Assembly (NCBI GenBank): GCA_041690255.1
Contig: JAWLHU010000009.1
Coordinates: 219,937-283,936, forward strand
Reading direction: 5' to 3'
Origin: JAWLHU01 sp041690255
GTDB lineage: Bacteria > Bacillota > Sulfobacillia > Symbiobacteriales > Symbiobacteriaceae
DNA: 64,000 nt
The notes beneath the pieces were generated by a model, which was not told the DNA's origin, ran no database searches, and worked only from the letters and a program-made list of their open reading frames with translations. The position numbers and the translations under genes are program-made. Positions 40,785-50,196 of this stretch are shown here, in pieces; the stretch's first letter is position 1; each line of letters begins with the position of its first letter.

Positions 40785-41683
40785 CTAACCGGTCAGCGAC
40801 CCCCGCATCAGACCGAGGACCACATCTTCCACCTCGGTCTCGGATGGCACGAGGAAGTAAGCGGCCCCATGCCGCCGGCAGAAGTCCTTCAGCTCCTGGG
40901 TGTAGGCGGTGATCCGCGCCCGGTAATCGCCGGTGGTGACGGGGGTCAGGGTCACATCCACCTGGCGGTGGGGCTGCTCGATGTCGGTCAGCTTCCAGTC
41001 GCCCTCCAGGAGGGGCTCCAGCTCCTCCCGGTCCAGGACCTGCACCACCACGGGCTCGTGCCCCATCGCCAGGAGTGACTTCAGCGAGGGGGTGAGACCA
41101 CCCTCAAAGAGCCCATCGGTGATGATGATGGTCAGGCCGGGTTCACGCAGCCGGCTGGCCGCCTCCAACAGATGCCGGTGGAAGTCACCCCTCCCGTCAG
41201 CCTGAAGGGAGGCGAGGAAGTGCCAGATCCGGGCCGCCCCCACCTCGCCTGACGCCGTGGGGATGAACTGCATATTCTCACCCCCGAGGGCTGCCGCCTC
41301 CACCCGGTCCTGGCTGAGCAGGGCGGTGTAGGCAAGCGCCGCCGCCAGTGACCTGGCCAGCTTCGCCTTGGGCGGGTCCCCGAAGGACATGGATTTGGAG
41401 ACATCCAGGTAGGTCCGGACCAGCAGGTTCTCCTCGGCCCGGAAGACCCGGACGAAGAGGGAATCCAGCCGGGCCAGGACATTCCAGTCCAGCCGGCGCA
41501 GGTCATCGCCGGGCACGTAGTTACGGTAGTCCATCAGCTCGACCGAGGAGCCGGACCGGGGGGAACGGCGCCGCCCGGCGCCGGGGCCGGGGAGCATCCG
41601 CTTGTTCCGCAGGGTCAGGGCGCGGAGCTGGTTGAGGAAGCGCGGGGTGAAGCCCAGCTCTGCCGCAAACCGTCCTGCCCCGC

Positions 41684-41687
<4 letters not shown>
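40785..41687 (-). CDS. DUF58 family protein
   Basis: 300 residues with the DUF58 signature SGSSVELMDYRNYVPGDDLRRLDWNVLARLDSLFVRVF followed by a vWA-like fold (VRTYLDVSKSMSFGDPPKAKLARSLAAALAYTAL) with DVSKS as metal site, and a late IIITDGLFEGG. It has no clear membrane helices. DUF58 proteins are regularly coded next to MoxR ATPases, and here the start overlaps the moxR stop as ATGA. It is thought to act with MoxR in assembling or regulating a membrane complex. Confidence 0.9.
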
Positions 41688-42661
<974 letters not shown>

Positions 42662-42764
42662 GTTTTGTTTCCTCCTCGGGAATCATAAATCCGAACCTGG
42701 ATTGACATGCTCCATCCAAAGTCAAAAACCTGACACGTGATGTCTTCCTTGTCCCTGACTCCGT

Positions 42765-44462
42765 CTACTCTCCCCCGCCCTCTTGCAGCTCAGAGAAATA
42801 CTGCAGGACGATCCCCTTCATGTCGTCGGGGACCTGGGTGGCGCTCAGGTGCTCGCGGGCCTGGTCGGCGTACTGGCCGATCACCTGCTGGTAGGGCAGG
42901 GTGCGGCCACCGAGGCTCATGCCCTGCGGCCCCTGCTGGATCTCGCCCTGGGATCCCTCGCCGATCTGTCCCGGGGTGAAGACGGTCTCCAGTCCGGCTG
43001 GATCGCCGGTCCAGTTCGTCCCCTTCCCGCCGGTCGACATGCCGCTGCCACCGGTGCCCCCGCCCTGGCCCTGACCCTGGCCTTGGCCTTGGCCCTGGCC
43101 CTGGCCCTGACCCTGGCCCTGACCCTGGCCCTGGCCCTGGCCCTGGCCTTGACCCTGGCCCTGACCCTCGCCCTGACCCTGACCTTCGCCCTGACCTTCG
43201 CCCTGACCCTGACCCTGGCCTTGACCCTCGCCCTGGCCCTGGCCCTGGCCTTCGCCCTGACCCTGGCCCTGGGCGATCTGCTGGGCAGCGTTCCGGTCAA
43301 AGTTGCCCTGAGCGGCCTGACTGACCCCCTGGGCGGCCTGGTTCATCTGCCCCATCGCCTGGGTCACCGCCTGGCTCAGGTTGGCCTGGGTGATCGCCTG
43401 CGAGACGGCCTGGGCCGCCTGCCCCAACTGACCGGACGCGGCGGCCAGATCGCCGACCGCCAGGTCCTGCCCGGCCTGCTGGAGCGCCTGGGCCATGGCC
43501 GGGTCACCCTTGGCCGCCTGGCCCGCCTGCTGGAGCTTCTTGGCCAGCTCGGCCCGGTCAGCAAGGGTCATGCGCTCGATCAGGTCGGCCATGTTCTCCA
43601 GGGCCTCCTTGGCCGCCTCGGGATCCATCTGCTGGAGCGCCTCGCCAAGGGCGCCCATCTGCCGGTCGCCGGCCGTCTGCCGGCCCAGGCTGGCGAGCGC
43701 CCGCTGCTTGGCATCGGCACCGGCGCCAGGCAGGCTTGCCAGCCGCTCCTCCGCCTTGGCCAGCGCCTCCTGCAGCTTCTTCGCCGCCTCCTCGGGATCG
43801 AACTCCCGCTGGGCGGCAGCCATCTCCTTTTTCAGATCCGCCAGGGCCTGGCGCATCTCTTCTTTCTGCTTCTCGGTCAGGGGCTGCTTCTCCAACTGCT
43901 CCTTGACCTGCTCGACCACCTGCTCGGCCTGCTCGATCTCCGCCCTGACCGCCGCCTGCTTCAGCACCCGGTCGGGCAGGGGGACAAGCGCAGCGATCAC
44001 GGCCAGCACCACCGCTGCCGCCGCCATGTAGAGCCGCTTCCGCTCCACCCGGACCGGGAGCGCCTCTGTGGGGTCCCGGCCGGCCAGCGAGGAGAGCGCA
44101 TCGCCCCGCTGCCGCTCGATGATCGCCCCCTCGCGCCGGCTGAACTCCAGGGCGGTGCTGAGCCGGTCGCCCAGGCCGAGGGTCCGGTCGACCCGCCGGG
44201 CGGTCAGCCGCCAGGAGGGCCGGGTCCAGAGCGCCCAGAAGCCGGCGAAGAGCAGACCGAGGCCCACGGCGCCCCAGGCCAGCAGCCGGGCGGTGGGCAG
44301 GAGCCAGATATGCGCCCAGCCCCAAACCAGGGCGGCCCCGAGGGCGCCGTAGGTCAGGCCGGTCACGAGCCAGCGGGCCAGTCCAAGCAGCGTCAGCCGG
44401 CTCCGCCAGGGCGAGAGCGCTCGCACGAGTTCGGGTCCGTGGGCGTTCAGTTCCTTAGCCAA
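42765..44462 (-). CDS. Membrane coiled-coil protein with long Gly-Gln repeat (DUF4175-like)
   Basis: About 565 residues. Two membrane helices near the N-terminus (LVTGLTYGALGAALVWGW; LLAWGAVGLGLLFAGFW) and a third near 145-160, then a long Glu/Lys/Gln/Ala-rich coiled-coil region (about 165-390). Residues ~398-466 are almost pure Gly-Gln with scattered Glu. A short conserved-looking end follows (LPYQQVIGQYADQAREHLSATQVPDDMKGIVLQYFSEL), as in proteins placed next to MoxR/vWA genes. TTG start at 44462 with AAAGGAGGGG upstream, overlapping the permease gene by 8 bases. Function is unknown; it may be a structural or scaffold protein. Confidence 0.82.
   Translation of the reverse strand: MAKELNAHGPELVRALSPWRSRLTLLGLARWLVTGLTYGALGAALVWGWAHIWLLPTARLLAWGAVGLGLLFAGFWALWTRPSWRLTARRVDRTLGLGDRLSTALEFSRREGAIIERQRGDALSSLAGRDPTEALPVRVERKRLYMAAAAVVLAVIAALVPLPDRVLKQAAVRAEIEQAEQVVEQVKEQLEKQPLTEKQKEEMRQALADLKKEMAAAQREFDPEEAAKKLQEALAKAEERLASLPGAGADAKQRALASLGRQTAGDRQMGALGEALQQMDPEAAKEALENMADLIERMTLADRAELAKKLQQAGQAAKGDPAMAQALQQAGQDLAVGDLAAASGQLGQAAQAVSQAITQANLSQAVTQAMGQMNQAAQGVSQAAQGNFDRNAAQQIAQGQGQGEGQGQGQGEGQGQGQGQGEGQGEGQGQGEGQGQGQGQGQGQGQGQGQGQGQGQGQGQGQGQGQGGGTGGSGMSTGGKGTNWTGDPAGLETVFTPGQIGEGSQGEIQQGPQGMSLGGRTLPYQQVIGQYADQAREHLSATQVPDDMKGIVLQYFSELQEGGGE
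43065..43271 (-). repeat. In-frame Gly-Gln (Glu) codon repeat
   Basis: About 34 GGN-CAG/GAG dipeptide codon pairs in a row. The six-base periodic tract (CAGGGC/CAAGGC and relatives) is prone to slippage, so copy number probably varies between strains. The frame is open throughout. Confidence 0.9.
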
Positions 44463-45393
44463 CGCTGATCCCCTCCTTTCGGCGCCGCTGCCGGATCACC
44501 GGCCAGCGCCACCGGGTACGAATCTGCACCACGAGTATGGTCACAAGGGTTGTCACGAGCAGGAGCAAGACCGAGCCGGCAGCCTGAAGCTGCCAGAGCG
44601 GGTACCCTCGGTAGATGGGCGGCGCTGAGACCCCGGGCAGGCCGAAGATGCCCTGCCCCGCGCTCTGGTTGATCGCCGAGTTGAGCCCCACCAGTGGGTT
44701 CGCATAGAGCCAGGCGGGCACCGTCTCGCTCTGCACGACCGGGACGTTCGGCGGGATCGAACTCAGGGCCAGCCGCATGATCAGTTCGTTCTGGGTGTAG
44801 GTCCGCTCCGGGGCCGTCGTCTCGACCAGCCCGCCGCCCAGGGTGAGCATCACCCCGAGGCCCACGCCGACCAGCGCCACGCTCCCCACTCGCCGCCCGA
44901 AGGCGGAGAGGAGCAGCCCGATGCCGGTCATCATCATGATGGTGGTCAGCTCCATGAGCACCGTCCGCCCGACGAGCATCCAGTTGATCCCGCCCATGAG
45001 CAGGGGGATGGCGAAGAGCGGCAGTCCGGCGATCAGGACGACCAGCAGAAACCCGACCGCCGCCGCGAGCTTGCCCAGCACGAGGCTGAAGAGCGATGGG
45101 CCGGCCGCCAGGAGCGGCTGCATGGTCCCCTCCTCCACCTCGCCGGCGATCAGCCCCGCCGCCACGAAGGGGGCGCCGGCGGCCAGCATGAGGATCTGCC
45201 AGGTGCCGATCAGGTTGAGGGTCTGCCCCCCCAACTGGCTGATGATCTGCGGCGGGATGCCGCTGTTGCCGGTCATGCCGGCCAGATAGGCGCCGGTCAC
45301 CAGCACCGGCAGGAGCAGGTAGGCGCCCAGCGCCCAGGGGGTGGCCGGGTTGCGCAGCAGCCGCCGCCACTCCTTGGCGATCATTCCGGTCAT
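44455..45393 (-). CDS. ABC-2-type transporter permease (module 2)
   Basis: 312 residues with six membrane helices in the ABC-2 arrangement: KEWRRLLRNPATPWALGAYLLLPVLV near the start, FVAAGLIAGEVEEGTMQPLLAAGPSLFSLVLGKL (the usual coupling region) and later helices, with a ~60-residue exported loop before the last one (NELIMRLALSSIPPNVPVVQ). It forms an exporter with the ATPase whose gene overlaps it by ATGA. The frame chosen has the membrane pattern; another long open frame over the same bases does not. Confidence 0.88.
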   Translation of the reverse strand: MTGMIAKEWRRLLRNPATPWALGAYLLLPVLVTGAYLAGMTGNSGIPPQIISQLGGQTLNLIGTWQILMLAAGAPFVAAGLIAGEVEEGTMQPLLAAGPSLFSLVLGKLAAAVGFLLVVLIAGLPLFAIPLLMGGINWMLVGRTVLMELTTIMMMTGIGLLLSAFGRRVGSVALVGVGLGVMLTLGGGLVETTAPERTYTQNELIMRLALSSIPPNVPVVQSETVPAWLYANPLVGLNSAINQSAGQGIFGLPGVSAPPIYRGYPLWQLQAAGSVLLLLVTTLVTILVVQIRTRWRWPVIRQRRRKEGISVG

Positions 45394-46022
45394 ACCGCCG
45401 CCACCTCCTTCAGGGCACCATCTGCCAGGATCAGATGCCGGTCATGGGCGAGCACGTCGGCATCGCCGGCCAGGATCAGGATCGCCTTCCCCATGGCCGC
45501 CAGCTCATCCAACAGGTGATGCAGATCGGCGCGCCCCTCGGCGTCCAGGCCGGCCAGGGGATCATCCAGCACGAGGGCCGGTGGATCGGCGGCAAGCGCC
45601 CGGGCGACCGCCAGCCGCTGCCGCTGGCCGGGGGTGAGCCGACTCGCTTCTTCACCGGCCAGCCGGATCAGGCCCACCAGTTCCAGCAGGTCCCGGACCA
45701 CCTTGGCCTGCGCCCGCCGGGGCAGGCCGGCCAGGCCGGTGAAGAAGCTCAGGTTCTCTTCCACGGTCAGGTACCCATAGAGCGATGCGCCCTGCGGCAG
45801 GTAGCCCACCTGGCGCCTGCCCTTCGATCCCCGGACCGGTGCGCCGTTCACCGTCACCTGGCCGCCCGGGCTCAGCCCGACCAGCACCTGGGCCAGCAGC
45901 GACTTGCCCGCTCCGTTCGGACCCGTGATCAGCACTCGCTCACCGGGCGCCACGGCGAGGGAGCCACCCTCCAGCAGCACCCGGCCGCCCGCCTGGAGCC
46001 GCAGGCCGTCTGCCCGGATCAT
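45390..46022 (-). CDS. ABC transporter ATP-binding protein (module 2)
   Basis: 210 residues, short for the family. Walker A GPNGAGKS, signature LTPGQRQRL (in place of LSGGQ), Walker B PALVLDDPLAGLD; the H-loop His is replaced in AILILAGDAD. The start ATG at 46022 has AGGAGG upstream and overlaps the end of the preceding ectodomain gene. Loss of the H-loop histidine and the altered signature suggest weak or asymmetric ATPase activity compared with the ATPase of module 1. Confidence 0.9.
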   Translation of the reverse strand: MIRADGLRLQAGGRVLLEGGSLAVAPGERVLITGPNGAGKSLLAQVLVGLSPGGQVTVNGAPVRGSKGRRQVGYLPQGASLYGYLTVEENLSFFTGLAGLPRRAQAKVVRDLLELVGLIRLAGEEASRLTPGQRQRLAVARALAADPPALVLDDPLAGLDAEGRADLHHLLDELAAMGKAILILAGDADVLAHDRHLILADGALKEVAAV

Positions 46023-48394
46023 GGCGCCGCCTCCTCTCCGCTGACGGAGAGACCCGGGGCACCCAGGACGAGAGTGGCATCGTTCAGCTTGTCGAGTCGG
46101 ATCCGGACACGGCCATCCGGGCTCAGGAAGCCATCGGCAGGGCTCAGTTTGAACCCCTCCGGGGCGAACGGCTGCTTCACCCAGCTCTGATCGCGCCAGC
46201 GGAAGGCCGAGACCTGGAATGGGTCCTCCTCGCTGGCAGGTCCCTTCTCCAGAATGGGAATCCGCCACTCCATGCCGGTCACCCGGTCGATGATCTCGAT
46301 CGGCACGACATGCTCCAGGGTGGCCGACATGTTCTTGGCCATGCCCCAGCCCCACTGGACCGGCTGGTTCGTGCCGACCGTGGAGTCGATCAGGCGGCCC
46401 GGTACGAGGTCAGCGGAGAGCTGGAAGGCGCCGTCGGAGTAGCCGTAGGTCATGCGCTGGACATAGAGCGACTCAGCGGTCGGCTCCACCTCCTGTCCAT
46501 CGATCAGGACGGGCAATCCGGCGGTCTCCAGCCAGCCGGCGATCAGCACCTTGGGCTGCTCCAGGGCATCCGCCCAGGGGAGGGCTCCGGTGAGGGCCCA
46601 GGCGAGCTGCTGCCTGCGCACCCGTTGCTGCTGCTCTGCGGTGAGCCCGTCGGGGCCGATCATGCCCGGGTCGGCCATCCGGCCCAGGACTTCGCCCACC
46701 CGGTTGGCACCCCAGCCCATCCCGCCGGAGAAGGCCGGCAGGACCACGGATACATCCACCGATGCGCCGGGTGCCAGGTCCCCAAGCTCCTGGAAGTTGG
46801 GGCCGGCCATGATTGCGGCGCCCTTCAGCGTAAACGGGAGCCGGTTGGTCACCCTGCCGGTGATATACTGACCATCGACCAGAATGGCCCCGTCGACCGT
46901 GCCGGCGACGGGCTGGGTGCCCTCCGCCACGACCGAGCGCATCAGCCACTCGTTCAGCGGCTCCAGACGGACGCTCCGCCCCTGATCGATCACCGAGCGG
47001 CCGGTGGCGGGCTTGTAGGGAATGCCGGGAGTGGGCAGCGGCAGGGCCGGGACCGAGGAGAGGAGGGCACCGCCGATCTCGGCCGTATGGCTTGAGCCAG
47101 GCGGCAGGTAGAAGCCGGTCAGGCTGCGGACGGCCAGGGAATGCCCGCCGGGCTGCCCCTCGATCACCCCAAGGCTGATGGCGCTCACGTCGGCCGCAAC
47201 GTTCGCTTTCATATACGCATAGGTCGTGCCGGCACCTGCCAGGGAGAGCAACGGCAGGGTGAGCAGGGCCCAACCGAGCCGGCGCAGGCCGCGCAGCAGG
47301 AGCAGGTGGACGGGGCCCATGACGAGGGCGTACACTCCCAGGATGATCAGCAGCCGCCGGGTCGATGGCACCTCTTTGATCGGCATCTGCCGGATCAGGT
47401 CGCCCACGTTTATGCCGATCTTCGTCGCCGGAGGCCCGCTGATGGGCGTGGTGGTCAGCTCGGCACTCCGGTGCAGGACCTGGGCCATGAGGCCCGGCAG
47501 CCCCTGCCAGGAGGCGAAGGGCTCCAGGGCCGGGTCGAAGGCGAGCAGGTGGATCTCCCCGGCGCCCCGGGTCTGGCTGTAGACCAGGGGGCTGTCGCCC
47601 TCGCGACGGGTGACCAGCCACGCCTTCTCGCTGACCGTGATCAGCGAGGCGGTGCCGACGCCGGTGACGGCCCGCTCGGCCAGGGCCGGGGCGCTGATCC
47701 CCAGCCAGGGGTAGAGCGGTTCAAGCCGGTGGATCTCCGGGCCGCCGCCGAGGATCAGGGTGCCGCCGTGCTCGACCCAGGTCTGGAGCGCCTGCTGCCG
47801 GGGAGCGGGAAGCTCGGCCCAGGCGAGCCGGTCGAGCAGGATCGCATCGAGGCTCTGCAGGGCGAGCGGTTCGTCCGGCAGGCGCTCACCGGTCAACCGG
47901 ATCAGCCGCACGGTTCGCTGGCCAAGCTGCAGGCCGGCCAGGGTCGGAAGGTCGGCTGGCTCGACGCCGAGCACCCCGACCAGGGCCTCCCAGGTCATCT
48001 GCACCTGGGGGACGGCCTCAGCGACCACCCCGTCGTCTGCGACCAGTTGGACGGCGGGCATGTTGGCGATCTCTGCGGGCATGTAGAAGGAGATCTGCTT
48101 GGTCGCGCCCGCGGGGACCACCAGCGGAAATCGATAGTTGGAACCATGTCGGTTCGGCCCGATCTCCGTCACGGTCGTGAACTGGAGCCGGCCGCTCCAC
48201 TCCTGCCCCTCGTTGACGACGGTCGCCGTGACGGGAATCCACTGCCCCGACTTGGCGCGCCCCTCAAAGCCGGCCTCCAGGGTGAAGGTCAGGCCTGACC
48301 CGGCCGTGGCGGCGGAGAGCGGGGTGACCAGTGGCCCGAGCAGGGCGGCCGCCAGCAGCGTGATCAGAGCGAGGAGGCGCATCGGACCCGACAT
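46019..48394 (-). CDS. Large exported membrane protein, paralogue 2
   Basis: 791 residues. Signal peptide, then ~310 exported residues with an immunoglobulin-like start (FTLEAGFEGRAKSGQWIPVTATVVNEG) and a GATase/DUF4350-like fold (LQSLDAILLDRLAWAELPAP, RQQALQTWVEHGGTLILGGG). Two membrane helices come near 350-395 (LLIILGVYALVMGPVHLLLL; LLTLPLLSLAGAGTTYAYM), then ~390 more exported residues. It shares this whole plan, and the motif around the helices (MGPV/VGPV...RxxW...LPLLSL), with the 757-residue protein of module 1. ATG has AGGATGGTGA upstream. It likely gives the ABC pair an outside domain. Confidence 0.8.
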   Translation of the reverse strand: MSGPMRLLALITLLAAALLGPLVTPLSAATAGSGLTFTLEAGFEGRAKSGQWIPVTATVVNEGQEWSGRLQFTTVTEIGPNRHGSNYRFPLVVPAGATKQISFYMPAEIANMPAVQLVADDGVVAEAVPQVQMTWEALVGVLGVEPADLPTLAGLQLGQRTVRLIRLTGERLPDEPLALQSLDAILLDRLAWAELPAPRQQALQTWVEHGGTLILGGGPEIHRLEPLYPWLGISAPALAERAVTGVGTASLITVSEKAWLVTRREGDSPLVYSQTRGAGEIHLLAFDPALEPFASWQGLPGLMAQVLHRSAELTTTPISGPPATKIGINVGDLIRQMPIKEVPSTRRLLIILGVYALVMGPVHLLLLRGLRRLGWALLTLPLLSLAGAGTTYAYMKANVAADVSAISLGVIEGQPGGHSLAVRSLTGFYLPPGSSHTAEIGGALLSSVPALPLPTPGIPYKPATGRSVIDQGRSVRLEPLNEWLMRSVVAEGTQPVAGTVDGAILVDGQYITGRVTNRLPFTLKGAAIMAGPNFQELGDLAPGASVDVSVVLPAFSGGMGWGANRVGEVLGRMADPGMIGPDGLTAEQQQRVRRQQLAWALTGALPWADALEQPKVLIAGWLETAGLPVLIDGQEVEPTAESLYVQRMTYGYSDGAFQLSADLVPGRLIDSTVGTNQPVQWGWGMAKNMSATLEHVVPIEIIDRVTGMEWRIPILEKGPASEEDPFQVSAFRWRDQSWVKQPFAPEGFKLSPADGFLSPDGRVRIRLDKLNDATLVLGAPGLSVSGEEAAP

Positions 48395-48406
48395 GGTCTC
48401 ACCATC

Positions 48407-49276
48407 CTAGATGGAGGAGTTCTTCTTCAATGGGGTGATCCGGATCGTGGTCCGCCAGATCAGCAGGGCCATGAGCGCCAGGGCGGTCAGGCAGAACTTC
48501 CACCAGACGGCCTCCCGGAGCGCCGGGGTGTCCAGGATCGGGTTGAAGAGGTCAATCAGCTCGTTCATGGGCCGTCCGGCGGCAGCCGCCAGGCCGAAGA
48601 GCGGGTTGATATAGGCGAAGATCACGCCCCATTCGGGTGCCTGCCAGTTGGGGCCCCGGTTGAAGACCTGGTAGACGAGGACCGCCAGGACCGGGGAGGC
48701 GATCATGGCGCCGATCGCGAGGCCGTAAGATGCGACGACCGCCGCCTGGGTCCGCTTGAAGACGGCGCTGAAGTAGAGGCCGAGCGAGCCGAGGAGCAAT
48801 ACCGTGACCAGGTAGATCACGGCGGTCAGGAAGAGGCGGTACATGGAGAAACCACCGAAGAGGAAGAGCAGGCCGTAGACCGGCAGGCTGGCGAACATGA
48901 GCAGCAGGGCGAAGCCGACGGCGGCGCCGAGCTTCCCGATGACGACCTGGATCGGACTCATGTGGGTGATGAGAAGGAGATCCAACGTCTGCCGCTCCCG
49001 TTCACCCGAAATGGCGCCGGCGGTCAGGCCGGGGGCCGCCAGGACGAGGAGTCCGAGCTGGACGACCGCCAGGACGATGAAGATGATCGACGCGACCTCG
49101 GGTGCGAAGACGCCGGGGCCGTCGTTCCGGACGGCGACGTAGAAGATCAGGGCCGCGATGGCGCTGAGGAGACCGGTGTAGGCGGTGATCAGGGCCGGTG
49201 CCCGCCAGCCCCGCATGCGGACCCGGGCCTCCCGGAGGAGCACCGGATTGCGGAGGATCATTCGCAACGCCTGCAT
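48407..49276 (-). CDS. ABC-2-type transporter permease (module 1)
   Basis: 289 residues with six membrane helices: MILRNPVLLREARVRMRGWRAPALITAYTGLL, VLAAPGLTAGAISGERERQTLDLLLITHMSPIQVVIGKL (coupling region, typical of ABC-2 permeases), and LYFSAVFKRTQAAVVASYGLAIG. Start ATG with GGAGGTGGGG upstream, overlapping the ATPase stop as TAATG. Partner of the ATPase at 49276-50196. Confidence 0.9.
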   Translation of the reverse strand: MQALRMILRNPVLLREARVRMRGWRAPALITAYTGLLSAIAALIFYVAVRNDGPGVFAPEVASIIFIVLAVVQLGLLVLAAPGLTAGAISGERERQTLDLLLITHMSPIQVVIGKLGAAVGFALLLMFASLPVYGLLFLFGGFSMYRLFLTAVIYLVTVLLLGSLGLYFSAVFKRTQAAVVASYGLAIGAMIASPVLAVLVYQVFNRGPNWQAPEWGVIFAYINPLFGLAAAAGRPMNELIDLFNPILDTPALREAVWWKFCLTALALMALLIWRTTIRITPLKKNSSI

Positions 49277-50196
49277 TACTCCCCACCTCCCGTGATCGCC
49301 ATGAACACATCTTCCAATTTGGACTTGGCCTCCGCGAACTGGAGGACTGGAACGCCGGCCCGGACCAGGCTGGCCAGCAGATCGACCGCCGCCTGATCCT
49401 CCCCCTCCAGCACGACACGGAAGCCTCCGTCTCCCAGTCTGACGTCACGAACGCCGGCTGCGTTTCGCGCCAGCGCAATCCCGGGCTCGGGATCGCCGGC
49501 CACGTGGACCTCGATCACACGGGCGCCGGCCTCGCGCTGCACCTCGTGGACCGGTCCGCAGGCGACCATGCGGCCATCGTTGATGATGCCGATGTGGGTG
49601 CACATCTCCGAGAGCTCGGCCAGGATGTGCGAGGAGATCAGGATCGTCTTGCCCATGCGCTTCAGCTCGAGCAGGATCTCCCGCATCTCCACCCGGGCCC
49701 GGGGATCCAGGCCGGATGCCGGCTCATCCAGGATCAGCAGGTCCGGGTCATGGACGAGGGAGCGGGCCAGGCAGAGCCGCTGCTTCATGCCGCGGGAGAG
49801 GCCATCGACATAGGCGTCCCGTTTGTGGTCGAGGTTGACCAGCTCCAGCAGGTCCCCGATCAGCCGCTTCCGGCCGGTCGGTTCCACCTCGAAGCAATCG
49901 GCGTAGAACTCCATATACTCGTGGACCTTCAGGTCGTCATAGACGCCGAAGAAGTCGGGCATGTAGCCCATCTTCCGGCGGGCCTTTTCCGGGAAGCGCA
50001 GCACGTCCACATCGTCCAGGAAGACCTCGCCGGCGGAGGGGCGGAGCAGGGTGGAGATCACCTTCATGGTCGTCGTCTTGCCGGCGCCGTTCGGACCGAC
50101 AAAGCCGAAGATCGAGCCGGGCTCCAGGGTGAAGGAGACCTCCCTGACCGCCTGGAAGGAGCCGTAGTTCTTCTCCAGCTTCTCTACCCGCAGCAT
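49276..50196 (-). CDS. ABC transporter ATP-binding protein (module 1)
   Basis: 306 residues. Walker A GPNGAGKT, Q-loop region MGYMPDFFGVYDDL, signature LSRGMKQRL, Walker B LLILDEPASGLD, H-loop ISSHIL, and a ~80-residue C-terminal extension as in drug/lantibiotic and NatA-type exporters. Intact motifs, in contrast to the module 2 ATPase. ATG at 50196 overlaps the stop of the preceding ectodomain gene as TGATG and has GGGAGTGA upstream. Confidence 0.94.
   Translation of the reverse strand: MLRVEKLEKNYGSFQAVREVSFTLEPGSIFGFVGPNGAGKTTTMKVISTLLRPSAGEVFLDDVDVLRFPEKARRKMGYMPDFFGVYDDLKVHEYMEFYADCFEVEPTGRKRLIGDLLELVNLDHKRDAYVDGLSRGMKQRLCLARSLVHDPDLLILDEPASGLDPRARVEMREILLELKRMGKTILISSHILAELSEMCTHIGIINDGRMVACGPVHEVQREAGARVIEVHVAGDPEPGIALARNAAGVRDVRLGDGGFRVVLEGEDQAAVDLLASLVRAGVPVLQFAEAKSKLEDVFMAITGGGE

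Noticed and set aside
42783..44468. A 561-codon plus-strand open frame opposite the Gly-Gln protein gene
   Set aside because: It is the mirror image of the repeat (Leu-Ala-Leu-Thr runs). The minus frame has a ribosome binding site, membrane helices and a conserved-looking end.
44447..45370. A second long minus-strand frame over the module 2 permease gene
   Set aside because: Its translation is Arg/Gly/Ala/Asp-rich and not membrane-like; the frame 44455-45393 gives six helices and the family coupling region.
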